Positions 6,935 through 13,497 of a stretch of DNA of 13,497 bases are shown here, one piece after another. Positions within the stretch are counted from its first letter, which is position 1, and every line of letters starts with the position of its first letter. The position numbers and the translations under genes are program-made. Source of the stretch: JAVBMB01 sp031552995 (GTDB taxonomy: Bacteria; Bacillota; Clostridia; Oscillospirales; Butyricicoccaceae); assembly GCA_031552995.1 (NCBI GenBank), contig JAVBMB010000087.1, positions 1 through 13,497 of the forward strand. Direction: 5' to 3'. Under the pieces are notes generated by a model. The model searched no databases, was not told the DNA's origin, and saw only the letters and a list, made by a program, of their open reading frames with translations.

Positions 6935-8508
6935 GCGCGTTGCTTTACATCGTCGGGAAAGGCATCAAAAACACCGTGCTTGAAATATTGCGCAAACCGG
7001 GCAAGCTTGTACTATATCTGCTGACGCTGCTGCTTGTTATAGGGCTAATTGTACTTACCGCCTTTACATCGCGGAAACAAAGCGGCAATGTCCCGATGTT
7101 CTGGCTTACCGGCGGTTTTTTCCTGTTTATCACGCGGTTCGTCATCAAAACTGTGGCAAAAAGCTTGTCAGGCGGCGATATGATATTCGAGATGCACGAG
7201 GTTAATCTGTTGTTCACCTCGCCGATAAGCCCGCGCAAGATACTGCTTTACGGCATAATCCGGCTGGTCAAGATGGCGTTCCTCGCGGGTTTTTTCCTGC
7301 TGTTTCAAACAAGCTCTCTTGCAAACTTCGGCGTCAGGTTCGGCGGTGTGCTCGTCATGCTGGGAGAGTTCATGCTCAGCGTGGTCGTGCTGTCTGTGCT
7401 GTCGCTGCTGATTTACAGTGTATCAAACGGTAATCCCCGCCGCAAAAGAGCCGTCAAAATCATCACAGGGATGATGTTTCTGCCGCTGGTTATCGTTATC
7501 GCTGTCAATATGCTGCCGCCGGGAGACATAATCGGCTCGCTTGAAAAGATAATCGCGTCTCCCGCGCTTACGCTCATCCCGGTTGCCGGGTGGACGGCGG
7601 CCGGCACAATTGCGTTTCTTGGCGGCAACCTTGCAGCCGGATTCATGTACCTTGGTGCGAATGCGCTGCTTGGCGGCGGTATCGTCGCGTATATTATGCT
7701 GACAAATCCCGATTATTACGAGGATACGCTTGTCGCCACCGAGACGCAGTACGAGAAAAAACGCGCCATCGCCGAGGGGAATGTTGATCTAAGCGCTGTG
7801 TCCGGCAGAAAAATAAAAGTCTCGGGGACCGGCATACCGGGCTTTGGCCCGTCAGCGCTGTTTGGCCGGCACCTGAGAGAGAGCTTTCGCCAAAACCGCT
7901 TCGGTATGCTGTCTCTGATGTCGGTGCTGACAATAATCGGCGCCGTAGGTATGGGCGCCGTTGTCAGGGATACGCTTATTGTTATGCAAATATTGATGTG
8001 GATGCAGATATTCCTCATCGGAACAGGACGCGGGCTAAAGGACACTTACTCGCACTATATCTACATGATACCCGCGTCGTCATTTTCGAAGATAATCTGG
8101 AGCAATATGGAGGTAATGCTCAGGGTGTTTGTCGAGAGCCTGCTGATATTCATCCCGATCGGCATTATCACGAAAACAGCGGTGCCTATGGTTTTGTTAT
8201 GCATAGCGGCGTATACGCTGTTTTCGTTTCTGCTTCTCGGCGTCAACTATGTCTCTATGCGCTTTCTGGGCACAAATATCAGTATGGGAGTTATGATTCT
8301 TATATACTACCTTATGGTCGTCATCGCAATTCTTCCTGGTCTTGTCCCCGCGATTATTGTCGGCGTCAGCATCGGAGGAAATGTCGGCGTGCTGATAGGG
8401 GTGTTAATCCTGGCGGCTTGGGAGCTTTTGGCAGGGGTGATTTTGTTTGCGCTGGCCAAGGGCGTGCTGCACGCATGCGACATGCCTTCGGTAAAATCGA
8501 TGGGCTGA
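6931..8508 (+). CDS. ABC exporter permease, putative ABC exporter family
   Basis: This 525-residue integral membrane protein has about a dozen hydrophobic segments, in two groups (roughly 26-256 and 325-508). They are separated by a charged cytoplasmic-looking linker (about 258-320) containing YYEDTL and a Lys/Glu-rich stretch. This layout fits the 'putative ABC exporter' permease family that pairs with EcsA-like ATPases. It starts with GTG, overlapping the ATPase stop by 4 bp, and has no strong ribosome binding site of its own, so it probably depends on coupling. No signal peptide or extracellular enzyme domain is seen. The two proteins likely form an exporter, substrate unknown; the family call rests on the partner and overall architecture. 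Confidence 0.82.
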   Translation: MSALLYIVGKGIKNTVLEILRKPGKLVLYLLTLLLVIGLIVLTAFTSRKQSGNVPMFWLTGGFFLFITRFVIKTVAKSLSGGDMIFEMHEVNLLFTSPISPRKILLYGIIRLVKMAFLAGFFLLFQTSSLANFGVRFGGVLVMLGEFMLSVVVLSVLSLLIYSVSNGNPRRKRAVKIITGMMFLPLVIVIAVNMLPPGDIIGSLEKIIASPALTLIPVAGWTAAGTIAFLGGNLAAGFMYLGANALLGGGIVAYIMLTNPDYYEDTLVATETQYEKKRAIAEGNVDLSAVSGRKIKVSGTGIPGFGPSALFGRHLRESFRQNRFGMLSLMSVLTIIGAVGMGAVVRDTLIVMQILMWMQIFLIGTGRGLKDTYSHYIYMIPASSFSKIIWSNMEVMLRVFVESLLIFIPIGIITKTAVPMVLLCIAAYTLFSFLLLGVNYVSMRFLGTNISMGVMILIYYLMVVIAILPGLVPAIIVGVSIGGNVGVLIGVLILAAWELLAGVILFALAKGVLHACDMPSVKSMG

Positions 8509-8552
8509 GGCGGCAGATTCCGGCGGGACCGTTTCGGCAAACCCTCTGTTTT

Positions 8553-8589
8553 AGGCTTCCGGGGATTCACCTGCCGGAAGCCTTTCTTT
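8553..8589 (+). terminator. Rho-independent terminator of the ABC exporter operon
   Basis: AGGCTTCCGG (8553-8562) and CCGGAAGCCT (8574-8583) form a perfect 10-bp stem with an 11-nt loop. The T-rich tail TTCTTT follows. It lies 44 bp after the permease stop. Confidence 0.88.
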
Positions 8590-8654
8590 GAGAGCTGCCG
8601 CGATTCATCAGCCCCGCGTTATTGTAATAAAAACCGTGGTTCTTTGACAAACCG

Positions 8655-8689
8655 GCAGCAAAAGCGCCCGAACCGGACGCTTTTGCTGC
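8655..8689. repeat. Perfect 12-bp inverted repeat, possible terminator of the minus-strand spoIIID-like gene
   Basis: GCAGCAAAAGCG (8655-8666) and CGCTTTTGCTGC (8678-8689) pair perfectly around an 11-nt loop. It sits downstream of the minus-strand stop codon at 8751. On that strand it is followed by CGGTTTGTC, only a poor U-tract. It could terminate minus-strand transcription, or back up the plus-strand terminator upstream. Its function is not certain. Confidence 0.55.
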
Positions 8690-8750
8690 ATAATTATTTC
8701 AGGTCAGCGCACCCGCCGCGGGGCCGCAATTAAAGCCGCCGAACGAACGG

Positions 8751-8939
8751 CTATGCAAAATAAACGGGCTGCTGTATAATATAGTACGCGGCAAGTTTAA
8801 AACCGTACTGTTTTGTTACATCCGTATGTACGGTGCTTTTGCTAATGCCGAAACGTTTTGCCGTCTGGCGGACTGTGGCGCTGTTCTCGATGATGTAAAG
8901 GGCCAGGTCTATGGCCCGCTCCTCCGGAAGTCCTTTCAC
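8751..8939 (-). CDS. spoIIID: SpoIIID-like sporulation transcription factor, C-terminally short or truncated
   Basis: SpoIIID is a small mother-cell HTH regulator of sporulation genes in endospore formers. This 62-residue protein matches the family over its first 44 or so residues: an ER pair at 7-8, ATVRQTAKRFGISKSTVH (21-38) as the helix-turn-helix, then DVTK. After that the family's C-terminal half, including the basic LRGG-containing segment, is missing; the tail is a short unrelated hydrophobic sequence. Other frames downstream do not restore it. I chose the GTG at 8939 because GAGGGGAA (8948-8955) lies 8 bp upstream and the N-terminal length then matches the family; a GTG six codons further up is the alternative. 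Known SpoIIID proteins have about 80-93 residues, so this is either a decayed copy or a divergent short form. The usual mbl neighbour is absent. Confidence 0.75.
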   Translation of the reverse strand: MKGLPEERAIDLALYIIENSATVRQTAKRFGISKSTVHTDVTKQYGFKLAAYYIIQQPVYFA

Positions 8940-8964
8940 AAATACGATTCCCCTCACGTATTAT
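8935..8964 (+). promoter_or_regulatory. Possible promoter for the pseudouridine synthase gene
   Basis: TTCACA (8935-8940) and TATTAT (8959-8964) with an 18-bp spacer point toward the plus-strand gene at 9043. The candidate overlaps the 5' end of the minus-strand spoIIID-like gene. It is a weak match. Confidence 0.35.
8948..8955 (-). promoter_or_regulatory. Ribosome binding site that fixes the spoIIID-like start
   Basis: Read on the minus strand this is GAGGGGAA, 8 bp before the GTG at 8939. The alternative GTG at 8957 would place this sequence inside the coding region. Confidence 0.65.
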
Positions 8965-9042
8965 TTTGTTTGCTACATGTCTATGCAGGCGGAGGCGCGG
9001 ATAGAAGTGTTCTCTGCTTTGCGCCGGCTCAGGAGGTAATAA

Positions 9043-9927
9043 GTGACATATATTACGCACGAGGTTGAACCTCATGAGAACGGTTATACAGTCGGGCGGC
9101 TGCTTCGCGGCAGGCTGGGGGTATCGGCGTCGCTGCTTCGCCGGCTTAAGCTTATGCCGGACGGCATTACGCTGGACGGCAATCATGTTACGGTGCGGGC
9201 CACTGCATGCATGGGGCAGATGCTGCGCATCAAGGCTGAAGGAGACAGCGAAAACGGCGGTATAGTGCCGGTCGCCATGAAGCTTGATGTCGTGTACGAA
9301 GATGAATATGTCCTTATCATTTGCAAGCCGGCCGGGATGCCGACGCACCCGTCGCGCGGGCATTATACGGATACACTGGCAAACGGCGTGATTTACCGTC
9401 TGGGCGAGGGCGCGACGTTCCGCGCGATAAACCGGCTGGACAGCAATACAAGCGGGCTGCTGTGCGTCGCGAAAAACAGTTTCGCGGCAATGCGCCTGTC
9501 GGCTCAGCTTAAAGCAGGAAGCCTGAAACGCACATACCTCGCCGTTGTCGAGGGTGACGTGCACCCGCGTGAGGGTGTCATCGACCTGCCGATCGCGCGT
9601 GTGCCGGGGCGCGGGATTATGCGCCGTATCGACGAGGACGGCGAGCGCGCCGTTACCCGCTACCGCGTGACGCAAACCGGCGGCGGAAGGTCGCTGCTGG
9701 AGATATCGCTTGATACCGGACGCACGCACCAGATACGTGTTCATTTCTCACACATCGGGCACCCGGTATCGGGCGATTTTATGTATGGCGAAGAGCTGCC
9801 CGGCCTGCCGGGGCACGCGCTGCACTCGCATACGCTCAGGTTTAACCACCCGGTAAGCGGCGGCGATGTGCTGATGATATCCCCGCCGCCGGCGGTATTT
9901 GACGCCTTGCTTTGCGGAGAGCTGTAA
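9043..9927 (+). CDS. RluA-family rRNA/tRNA pseudouridine synthase
   Basis: This 294-residue enzyme should convert specific uridines in structured RNA to pseudouridine. The N-terminal 65 or so residues look like an S4-type RNA-binding region (VGRLLRGRLGVS). The catalytic domain follows: VYEDEYVLIICKPAGMPTHP (84-103), the catalytic loop INRLDSNTSG (129-138) with D133, and TGRTHQIRVHFSHIGHPV (225-242) with downstream GDFMYG. The residue before RLD is Asn, whereas the common form is His. The start is a GTG with AGGAGGT at 9031-9037, 5 bp away. The gene stands alone, and I see no clear terminator after it. The target nucleotide cannot be deduced, so I give no specific RluB/C/D-type symbol. Confidence 0.93.
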   Translation: MTYITHEVEPHENGYTVGRLLRGRLGVSASLLRRLKLMPDGITLDGNHVTVRATACMGQMLRIKAEGDSENGGIVPVAMKLDVVYEDEYVLIICKPAGMPTHPSRGHYTDTLANGVIYRLGEGATFRAINRLDSNTSGLLCVAKNSFAAMRLSAQLKAGSLKRTYLAVVEGDVHPREGVIDLPIARVPGRGIMRRIDEDGERAVTRYRVTQTGGGRSLLEISLDTGRTHQIRVHFSHIGHPVSGDFMYGEELPGLPGHALHSHTLRFNHPVSGGDVLMISPPPAVFDALLCGEL

Positions 9928-10106
9928 GGTAGAATATCAATGTGCATTAAGCGGCTAAGCCGAGCCGATAATAACTACAGTAAGGCTGCGTGATGACATG
10001 CGCCACGACCCCGGAGGTTCCGGCGTAACGCGGGAAACGAATAGGCTGACCAATAGTATAATATATGCTTTTGCAGGGTCAATACGCAAAAAACAGGAGG
10101 ATTAAT
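9928..10106 (+). promoter_or_regulatory. Intergenic leader with candidate yccF promoter and RBS
   Basis: This 179-bp gap contains a consensus -10 box TATAAT at 10057-10062, but no convincing -35 box at the expected distance. AGGAGG at 10095-10100 lies 6 bp before the ATG at 10107. That ribosome binding site selects 10107 over an upstream in-frame start at 10065. The rest shows only short GC-rich inverted repeats. Confidence 0.45.
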
Positions 10107-10466
10107 ATGGGCTGCCTTGGCAATGCGCTTTGGTTTATATTCGGAGGAATCTTTCAAGGCCTGACGTGGTGCCTTGCGGGGGTGCTGTGGAGCGTCACAA
10201 TCATCGGCATACCAATCGGCGCTCAGTGCTTCAAGCTGGCGGGGCTGGCATTTTTTCCGTTTGGCAAGCAGGTGCGCTACGGCGGCGGCGCGCCGTCACT
10301 GCTGATGAACATCCTGTGGATGATATTCAGCGGCATACCCCTTGCGCTGTGCGCCGTGTTAAACGGCGCGCTGCTGTGCGCTACAATCATCGGCATACCG
10401 TTCGGCCTGCAGTGCTTCAAGCTGGCAAAGCTGTCGCTGATGCCGTTCGGCGCAGAGGTGTATTGA
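10107..10466 (+). CDS. YccF-domain small inner-membrane protein
   Basis: This is a 119-residue hydrophobic protein made of two copies of the YccF motif. TIIGIPIGAQCFKLA (31-45) and TIIGIPFGLQCFKLA (93-107) are 62 residues apart, each preceded by a hydrophobic membrane segment with LW.IF and followed by PFG and a valine. The family is widespread in bacterial membranes, but its biochemical role is not established. The ATG at 10107 has a strong AGGAGG 6 bp upstream, and the protein then begins right at the first repeat. The gene converges with the minus-strand telA-type gene, and the two share a terminator. Confidence 0.92.
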   Translation: MGCLGNALWFIFGGIFQGLTWCLAGVLWSVTIIGIPIGAQCFKLAGLAFFPFGKQVRYGGGAPSLLMNILWMIFSGIPLALCAVLNGALLCATIIGIPFGLQCFKLAKLSLMPFGAEVY

Positions 10467-10490
10467 TACGGTGCGTTACGCGCGGGCATA

Positions 10491-10531
10491 GAAAAAGCCG
10501 GCGGGGCAAATTGCCCGCCGGCTTTATTGTT
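10491..10531. terminator. Bidirectional terminator between convergent yccF and telA-type genes
   Basis: A perfect 12-bp stem (10494-10505 with 10514-10525) has a short loop that can pair further. On the plus strand it is followed by ATTGTT. On the minus strand it is followed by TTCTAT after a run of T. It lies 25 bp after the yccF stop and 17 bp beyond the minus-strand stop. Confidence 0.9.
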
Positions 10532-10547
10532 GCGGTAATATGCCCGC

Positions 10548-11687
10548 TTACTGCCTGATATCAAGCAACTTTGCCTTCAGCTCACCTTCGATTTTACCGA
10601 GCTCGGCCTCGGCGGCGCGGCGCTTTTCGCGTCCCTCGCTCTGGATTTTGACGACCTCATCGAGCGTCTCGATCAGCATGCGGTTTGTGTTTTGAAGCGT
10701 CTCAAGCTCAACGATTCCGCGCTCGCTCTCCCGCGCTGTCTCGATAGTGGCCATCTTCAGCTTTTCGGCGTTCTTTTTAAGCAGCTCGTTTGTCATATCG
10801 GTTACTTCGCGCTGGGCCTTCACAGCCTGTGCCGAGTGTTCAAGCCCAAGCGCCAGCACCATCTGGCTCTTCCACAGAGGGATGGTGTTTGTCAGAGTCG
10901 ACTGAATCTTCTCGGCCATCATCGTGTCGTTATTTTGCACAAGGCGTATCTGCGGCGCCATTTGAAGCGATACCATGCGCGTCAGCTCCATGTCGTGCAG
11001 CTTTTTCTCGAACCTGTCGCAAAACGCCGCCATGTCGTTTGCCGCCTGAGAATCCTCCGGCTTGCCGGACGCCTTGGCCTTTTCGACAAGGTCGGGCAAA
11101 ATGGTTGCTCGCACGTTCTGAAGCTTCTTTTTACCGGCCAAAATGTACATGCTGATTTCCTTGAAGTTAACAAGGTTTTTTTGATACATCTGGTCGAGCA
11201 TCGCGATATCCTTAAGCAGCTGAACCTGATGATTTTCCAGTACATGGCATATCTTGTTGACATTGGCCTCGGCGCTGTCGTACTTCGCCTTCAGTGTCTG
11301 CGTGCGGTTTGCGGTTTTCTTAAAAAAGCCTATGACGCCCTTCTGCTCCTCGTCGATGCTAAAGCCCTTCAGCTCGCCGACCAGGTTGGTTATCGCCCCG
11401 CCGATTTCACCCAAATCCTTTGTGCGAACGTTGCTGAGCGCGGCCTCGGAAAAATCCGACAGCTTTTTTTGCGCCGCCGAGCCGTACTGAAGTATCATTG
11501 TGCTGTTCGTAATGTCAATCTTTTCGGCGAAGTCATTCACCATTTTGCGTTCGGCCTCCGTAAGGCTGCTCTCGTCCAGCTGCACGGGTGTGATGGCCTC
11601 TTTCTGCTCGGCCGCGGCCGGTTCCTCGAACGGGTTCAGCGTCAGCGCCGGGGCCTCAAGTGTCTCGTTAAGGCGTTCTTCAGGCAT
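10548..11687 (-). CDS. TelA-family (toxic anion resistance) protein
   Basis: This 379-residue cytoplasmic, mostly alpha-helical protein has no signal peptide or membrane segment. Family hallmarks are visible: ILQYGSAAQKKLSDFSE (65-81), VRTKDLGEIGG (87-97), FFKKTANRTQTL (121-132), and the highly conserved QMAPQIRLVQNND (242-254) with TIPLWKSQMVLALGL (268-282). A charged coiled-coil-like tail covers about 300-379. The family is named for tellurite resistance, but its mechanism is unclear; in Firmicutes it is often adjacent to xpaC, which is absent here. The ATG at 11687 has GGAGGA at 11695-11700. Longer in-frame extensions to 11795 run through the promoter and are rejected. It is transcribed from its own promoter, divergently from proC. 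Confidence 0.93.
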   Translation of the reverse strand: MPEERLNETLEAPALTLNPFEEPAAAEQKEAITPVQLDESSLTEAERKMVNDFAEKIDITNSTMILQYGSAAQKKLSDFSEAALSNVRTKDLGEIGGAITNLVGELKGFSIDEEQKGVIGFFKKTANRTQTLKAKYDSAEANVNKICHVLENHQVQLLKDIAMLDQMYQKNLVNFKEISMYILAGKKKLQNVRATILPDLVEKAKASGKPEDSQAANDMAAFCDRFEKKLHDMELTRMVSLQMAPQIRLVQNNDTMMAEKIQSTLTNTIPLWKSQMVLALGLEHSAQAVKAQREVTDMTNELLKKNAEKLKMATIETARESERGIVELETLQNTNRMLIETLDEVVKIQSEGREKRRAAEAELGKIEGELKAKLLDIRQ

Positions 11688-11712
11688 TATGATATCCTCC
11701 AAACAATTAATA

Positions 11713-11727
11713 GGCCGGTTTCCGGCC
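11713..11727. repeat. Inverted repeat in the telA leader
   Basis: GGCCGG and CCGGCC flank a 3-nt loop, forming a perfect compact hairpin in the 5' leader of the minus-strand telA-type gene, about 12 bp upstream of its ribosome binding site. It could affect translation or be an operator. No T-tract follows, so it does not look like a terminator. Confidence 0.5.
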
Positions 11728-11766
11728 GAAATATGTGACGGTGCAAAAGATATTTTACCAATTTTC

Positions 11767-11795
11767 ATTCTATACGCTGCCACAAACCGTGTCAA
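11767..11795 (-). promoter_or_regulatory. Strong sigma-A-type promoter of the telA-type gene
   Basis: Read on the minus strand, a perfect -35 TTGACA (11790-11795) and a -10 TAGAAT (11767-11772) are separated by 17 bp. Transcription would start near 11760, giving a leader of about 70 nt that contains the 11713-11727 hairpin. Confidence 0.85.
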
Positions 11796-11826
11796 GAAAA
11801 AGCGGCCGCCTGCCGCCGGTAAATGC

Positions 11827-11854
11827 TTGCTTTGCGCCGCTAATATGGTACAAT
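11827..11854 (+). promoter_or_regulatory. Promoter of proC
   Basis: TTGCTT (11827-11832) and TACAAT (11849-11854) are separated by 16 bp, and an upstream TG gives an extended -10. It points away from the telA-type promoter, with about 31 bp between the two -35 boxes. Confidence 0.65.
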
Positions 11855-11887
11855 AATTTCGTATTGATTTGTAAAGAGGTGGATATT

Positions 11888-12682
11888 ATGTATACGTTTG
11901 GAAGTATCGGCGCCGGAAACATGGGTGGCGCCGTCATAAAAGGCGCGGTGGAAAGCGGCCTGTGTGACGCGTCCCGGGTGGCTGTGTACGAGCTGTCGCC
12001 GGAAAGACAGAGTGAGTGCCGCGCCGCAGGCTTCGCCATTGTTGGCAGCGAGCGGGAGCTGTATGAAAACTGCGAATATCTTCTTGTCGCCGTAAAGCCG
12101 CAGAACATCGACGCACTGTTTGATAAGCTGAAGGGCGCATCAGGCTCGCCGGTCATTATAACCGTCGTCGCCGGCCTTTCAATCGGAGGCATAAAATCTG
12201 CGCTGCCGGGGGCAAAGGTCGTGCGCGTCATGCCGAATACGCCGATGCTTGTCGGCTGCGGCGCCGCCAGCCTTGCCAAAGGCGAAGGGGTATCCGACGC
12301 GCAGTACGCCGCGGTGCGCGGTATATTCGAAACATGCGGCGAAGCATGGGATGTGCCCGAGGATATGTTCAATCAGGCGCTTGCCATAGGCTCGTCATCG
12401 CCGGCGTTTATATATTACCTCATCGATGCATTTGCAAAATGGGCCGACATGAGGGGGCTGGACTACGCCACGGCGCTGCCTATGGCGGCAAAGGCGTTCG
12501 AGGGCGCCGTAAAGATGATTCAGCGCGGAGAAAAGGCGCCGCAGCAGCTTATCCGCGATGTATGTTCGCCGGGCGGCACAACAATCGAGGGGATGAAGTC
12601 ACTTGAGATGAATCAGGTCGACAAGCTGCTTGGAATGGCCGCTGAAGCAAGCTATAATCGCGCCATACAGCTGTCTAAATAA
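11888..12682 (+). CDS. proC: Pyrroline-5-carboxylate reductase
   Basis: This 264-residue cytoplasmic enzyme catalyses the last step of proline synthesis, NAD(P)H-dependent reduction of 1-pyrroline-5-carboxylate. The Rossmann nucleotide-binding motif IGAGNMGGA sits at 7-15, VKPQ at 69-72 and VRVMPNTP at 112-119. The C-terminal helical dimer domain carries GSSSPAFIYYLIDA (168-181) and the ProC signature SPGGTTIEG (227-235). Length is normal for the family. The ATG at 11888 is preceded by AAAGAGGTGG (11873-11882). A longer in-frame opening from 11735 would overlap the promoter and adds 51 residues unlike ProC, so it is rejected. The PatB-type gene begins 49 bp downstream without a terminator, so the two are probably co-transcribed. 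Confidence 0.97.
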   Translation: MYTFGSIGAGNMGGAVIKGAVESGLCDASRVAVYELSPERQSECRAAGFAIVGSERELYENCEYLLVAVKPQNIDALFDKLKGASGSPVIITVVAGLSIGGIKSALPGAKVVRVMPNTPMLVGCGAASLAKGEGVSDAQYAAVRGIFETCGEAWDVPEDMFNQALAIGSSSPAFIYYLIDAFAKWADMRGLDYATALPMAAKAFEGAVKMIQRGEKAPQQLIRDVCSPGGTTIEGMKSLEMNQVDKLLGMAAEASYNRAIQLSK

Positions 12683-12731
12683 ACGGCCGAATAACCGCCC
12701 TCATGCGGCAAGAAAGACAGGTGCAATTTAA

Positions 12732-13497
12732 ATGCCGGAAGAACTGATTTATATCGACAGGCGCGGAACAGACTGCGTCAAGTGGGATCTGATGGATAGG
12801 CGCTTCGGACGCGCAGATTTGCTGCCGCTGTGGATAGCCGATATGGACTTCAAGTCTCCTAAGTGCATCGAGCGGGCTATGAACAGCCTTTCGGCGCACG
12901 GCGCATACGGTTACTACGCCGTGCCGGACGGCTACTATAACGCGTTTATCGACTGGGAGCGCGCGCGCCACGGCTATGATGTAAAGCGCGAATGGATTCG
13001 TTTCAGCCCGGGTGTCGTCGCGGGTTGTCATTGGTGCGTCAACGTTTACACTCAACCGGGCGACGGCGTCATCGTTCTGACGCCGGTCTACTATCCTTTC
13101 TTCCGCGCTATTACTAACAATGGCAGGCGCATTGTCCGCAGCGAGCTTGTCAACAACTGCGGGGTATATACAGTCGATTATGACGATTTCGAGCGCAAGA
13201 TTAAAGACGAAAACGCAAAGCTGTTCATCATGTGCTCGCCGCACAACCCGGTCGGCAGGGTGTGGAAGCGCGATGAAATCGAGCGCCTGTGCGACATCTG
13301 CCGCCGCAACGGCGTTACAGTCGTCTCGGATGAAATCCACCACGACCTAGTCATCGGCGAGAATAAGCACATCCCGACAGCCGATGCAGGCGGGAGAGAT
13401 ATCATAACGCTGACGGCGGCGTCAAAGACATTCAATATTGCCGGCCTGTGCAACTCGTTTGTCGTCATTCCCGATGACGACATGCGCGAGCGGTTTG
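12732..13497 (+). CDS. patB: PatB/MalY-type PLP-dependent C-S lyase (3' partial)
   Basis: The first 255 residues of a fold-type I aminotransferase-like enzyme of the MalY/PatB group, most likely a cystathionine or cysteine beta-lyase in sulfur amino-acid metabolism. The right window edge cuts off the C-terminus. Visible motifs are KWDLMDRRFG (17-26), LPLWIADMDFKSP (31-43), HGAYGYY (56-62), TPVYYPFF (117-124), SPHNPVGRVW (169-178) with N172, VVSDEIHHDL (197-206) with D200 and AASKTFNIAGL (229-239) with the PLP lysine K232. The ATG at 12732 has AGGTG 8 bp upstream (12719-12723). Family members can be aminotransferases or lyases; the MalY-like ADMDF and SDEIHxDL motifs favour lyase. Substrate specificity is inferred. 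Confidence 0.92.
   Translation, partial: MPEELIYIDRRGTDCVKWDLMDRRFGRADLLPLWIADMDFKSPKCIERAMNSLSAHGAYGYYAVPDGYYNAFIDWERARHGYDVKREWIRFSPGVVAGCHWCVNVYTQPGDGVIVLTPVYYPFFRAITNNGRRIVRSELVNNCGVYTVDYDDFERKIKDENAKLFIMCSPHNPVGRVWKRDEIERLCDICRRNGVTVVSDEIHHDLVIGENKHIPTADAGGRDIITLTAASKTFNIAGLCNSFVVIPDDDMRERF

Noticed and set aside
8842..9744. 300-residue minus-strand open frame over the pseudouridine synthase gene
   Set aside because: Antisense shadow of an RluA-family gene, and it runs into the spoIIID-like region in a different frame from the one with SpoIIID homology.
10065..10106. Upstream in-frame start for the YccF protein
   Set aside because: The added 14 residues are unlike the family and overlap the strong AGGAGG ribosome binding site for the ATG at 10107.
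11688..11795. N-terminal extension of the TelA-type protein to 11795
   Set aside because: It includes the -10 and -35 boxes and the leader hairpin; the ATG at 11687 has GGAGGA at proper spacing.
11735..11887. N-terminal extension of ProC from 11735
   Set aside because: It would overlap the proC and telA promoters and adds residues absent from ProC; the ATG at 11888 has a good ribosome binding site and begins with the Rossmann motif.
1..13497. CRISPR array, tRNA, rRNA, transposon or prophage genes
   Set aside because: No regularly spaced repeats, cloverleaf-like sequences, transposase motifs or phage structural genes were seen on either strand.

Overview
This 13.5 kb window comes from a moderately GC-rich chromosome of what looks like an anaerobic, spore-forming Firmicute (Clostridia-like). 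The taxonomic clues are a hybrid-cluster protein (Hcp), a SpoIIID-type sporulation regulator, an EcsA-type ABC exporter with a 'putative ABC exporter' family permease, PAS-rich clostridial-style hybrid kinases, strong AGGAGG-type ribosome binding sites and sigma-A-like promoters. Species-level placement is not possible from the sequence alone. I see no tRNA, rRNA, CRISPR array, transposase or phage gene; this is an ordinary chromosomal segment with one unusual signalling locus.

Layout, left to right. (1) 2-1318: 3' part of hcp, whose N-terminus lies outside the window, followed by a clear terminator. (2) 1524-6111: a self-contained two-gene signalling operon with its own promoter and terminator. 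It encodes a 1123-residue soluble hybrid histidine kinase (four PAS-like domains, kinase core, receiver, HPt and a C-terminal helical-repeat module). The second gene, 15 bp downstream, encodes a 348-residue protein made of an HPt-like domain that has lost its histidine, the same helical-repeat module and a canonical receiver with no output domain. (3) 6150-8589: promoter, ABC ATPase and overlapping membrane permease, then a terminator. (4) 8655-8957: a minus-strand gene for a shortened SpoIIID-like HTH protein. (5) 9043-9927: an RluA-family pseudouridine synthase. (6) 10107-10466: a small membrane protein of the YccF family with an internal duplication. It converges on (7) 10548-11687, a minus-strand TelA-family protein, and the two genes share a bidirectional terminator. 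(8) 11827-13497: divergent promoter, proC (pyrroline-5-carboxylate reductase), then the 5' part of a PatB/MalY-type PLP enzyme cut by the right edge.

Functionally, most genes are independent housekeeping or stress units. The part most likely to hold undescribed biology is the kinase/receiver pair. All phosphorelay residues are present in the kinase (H553, D836, H985) and in the partner's receiver (D280). The two proteins share a short helical-hairpin repeat module, and the partner has Asp exactly where the HPt histidine should be. A second point of interest is the sporulation regulator, which matches SpoIIID only through its helix-turn-helix.
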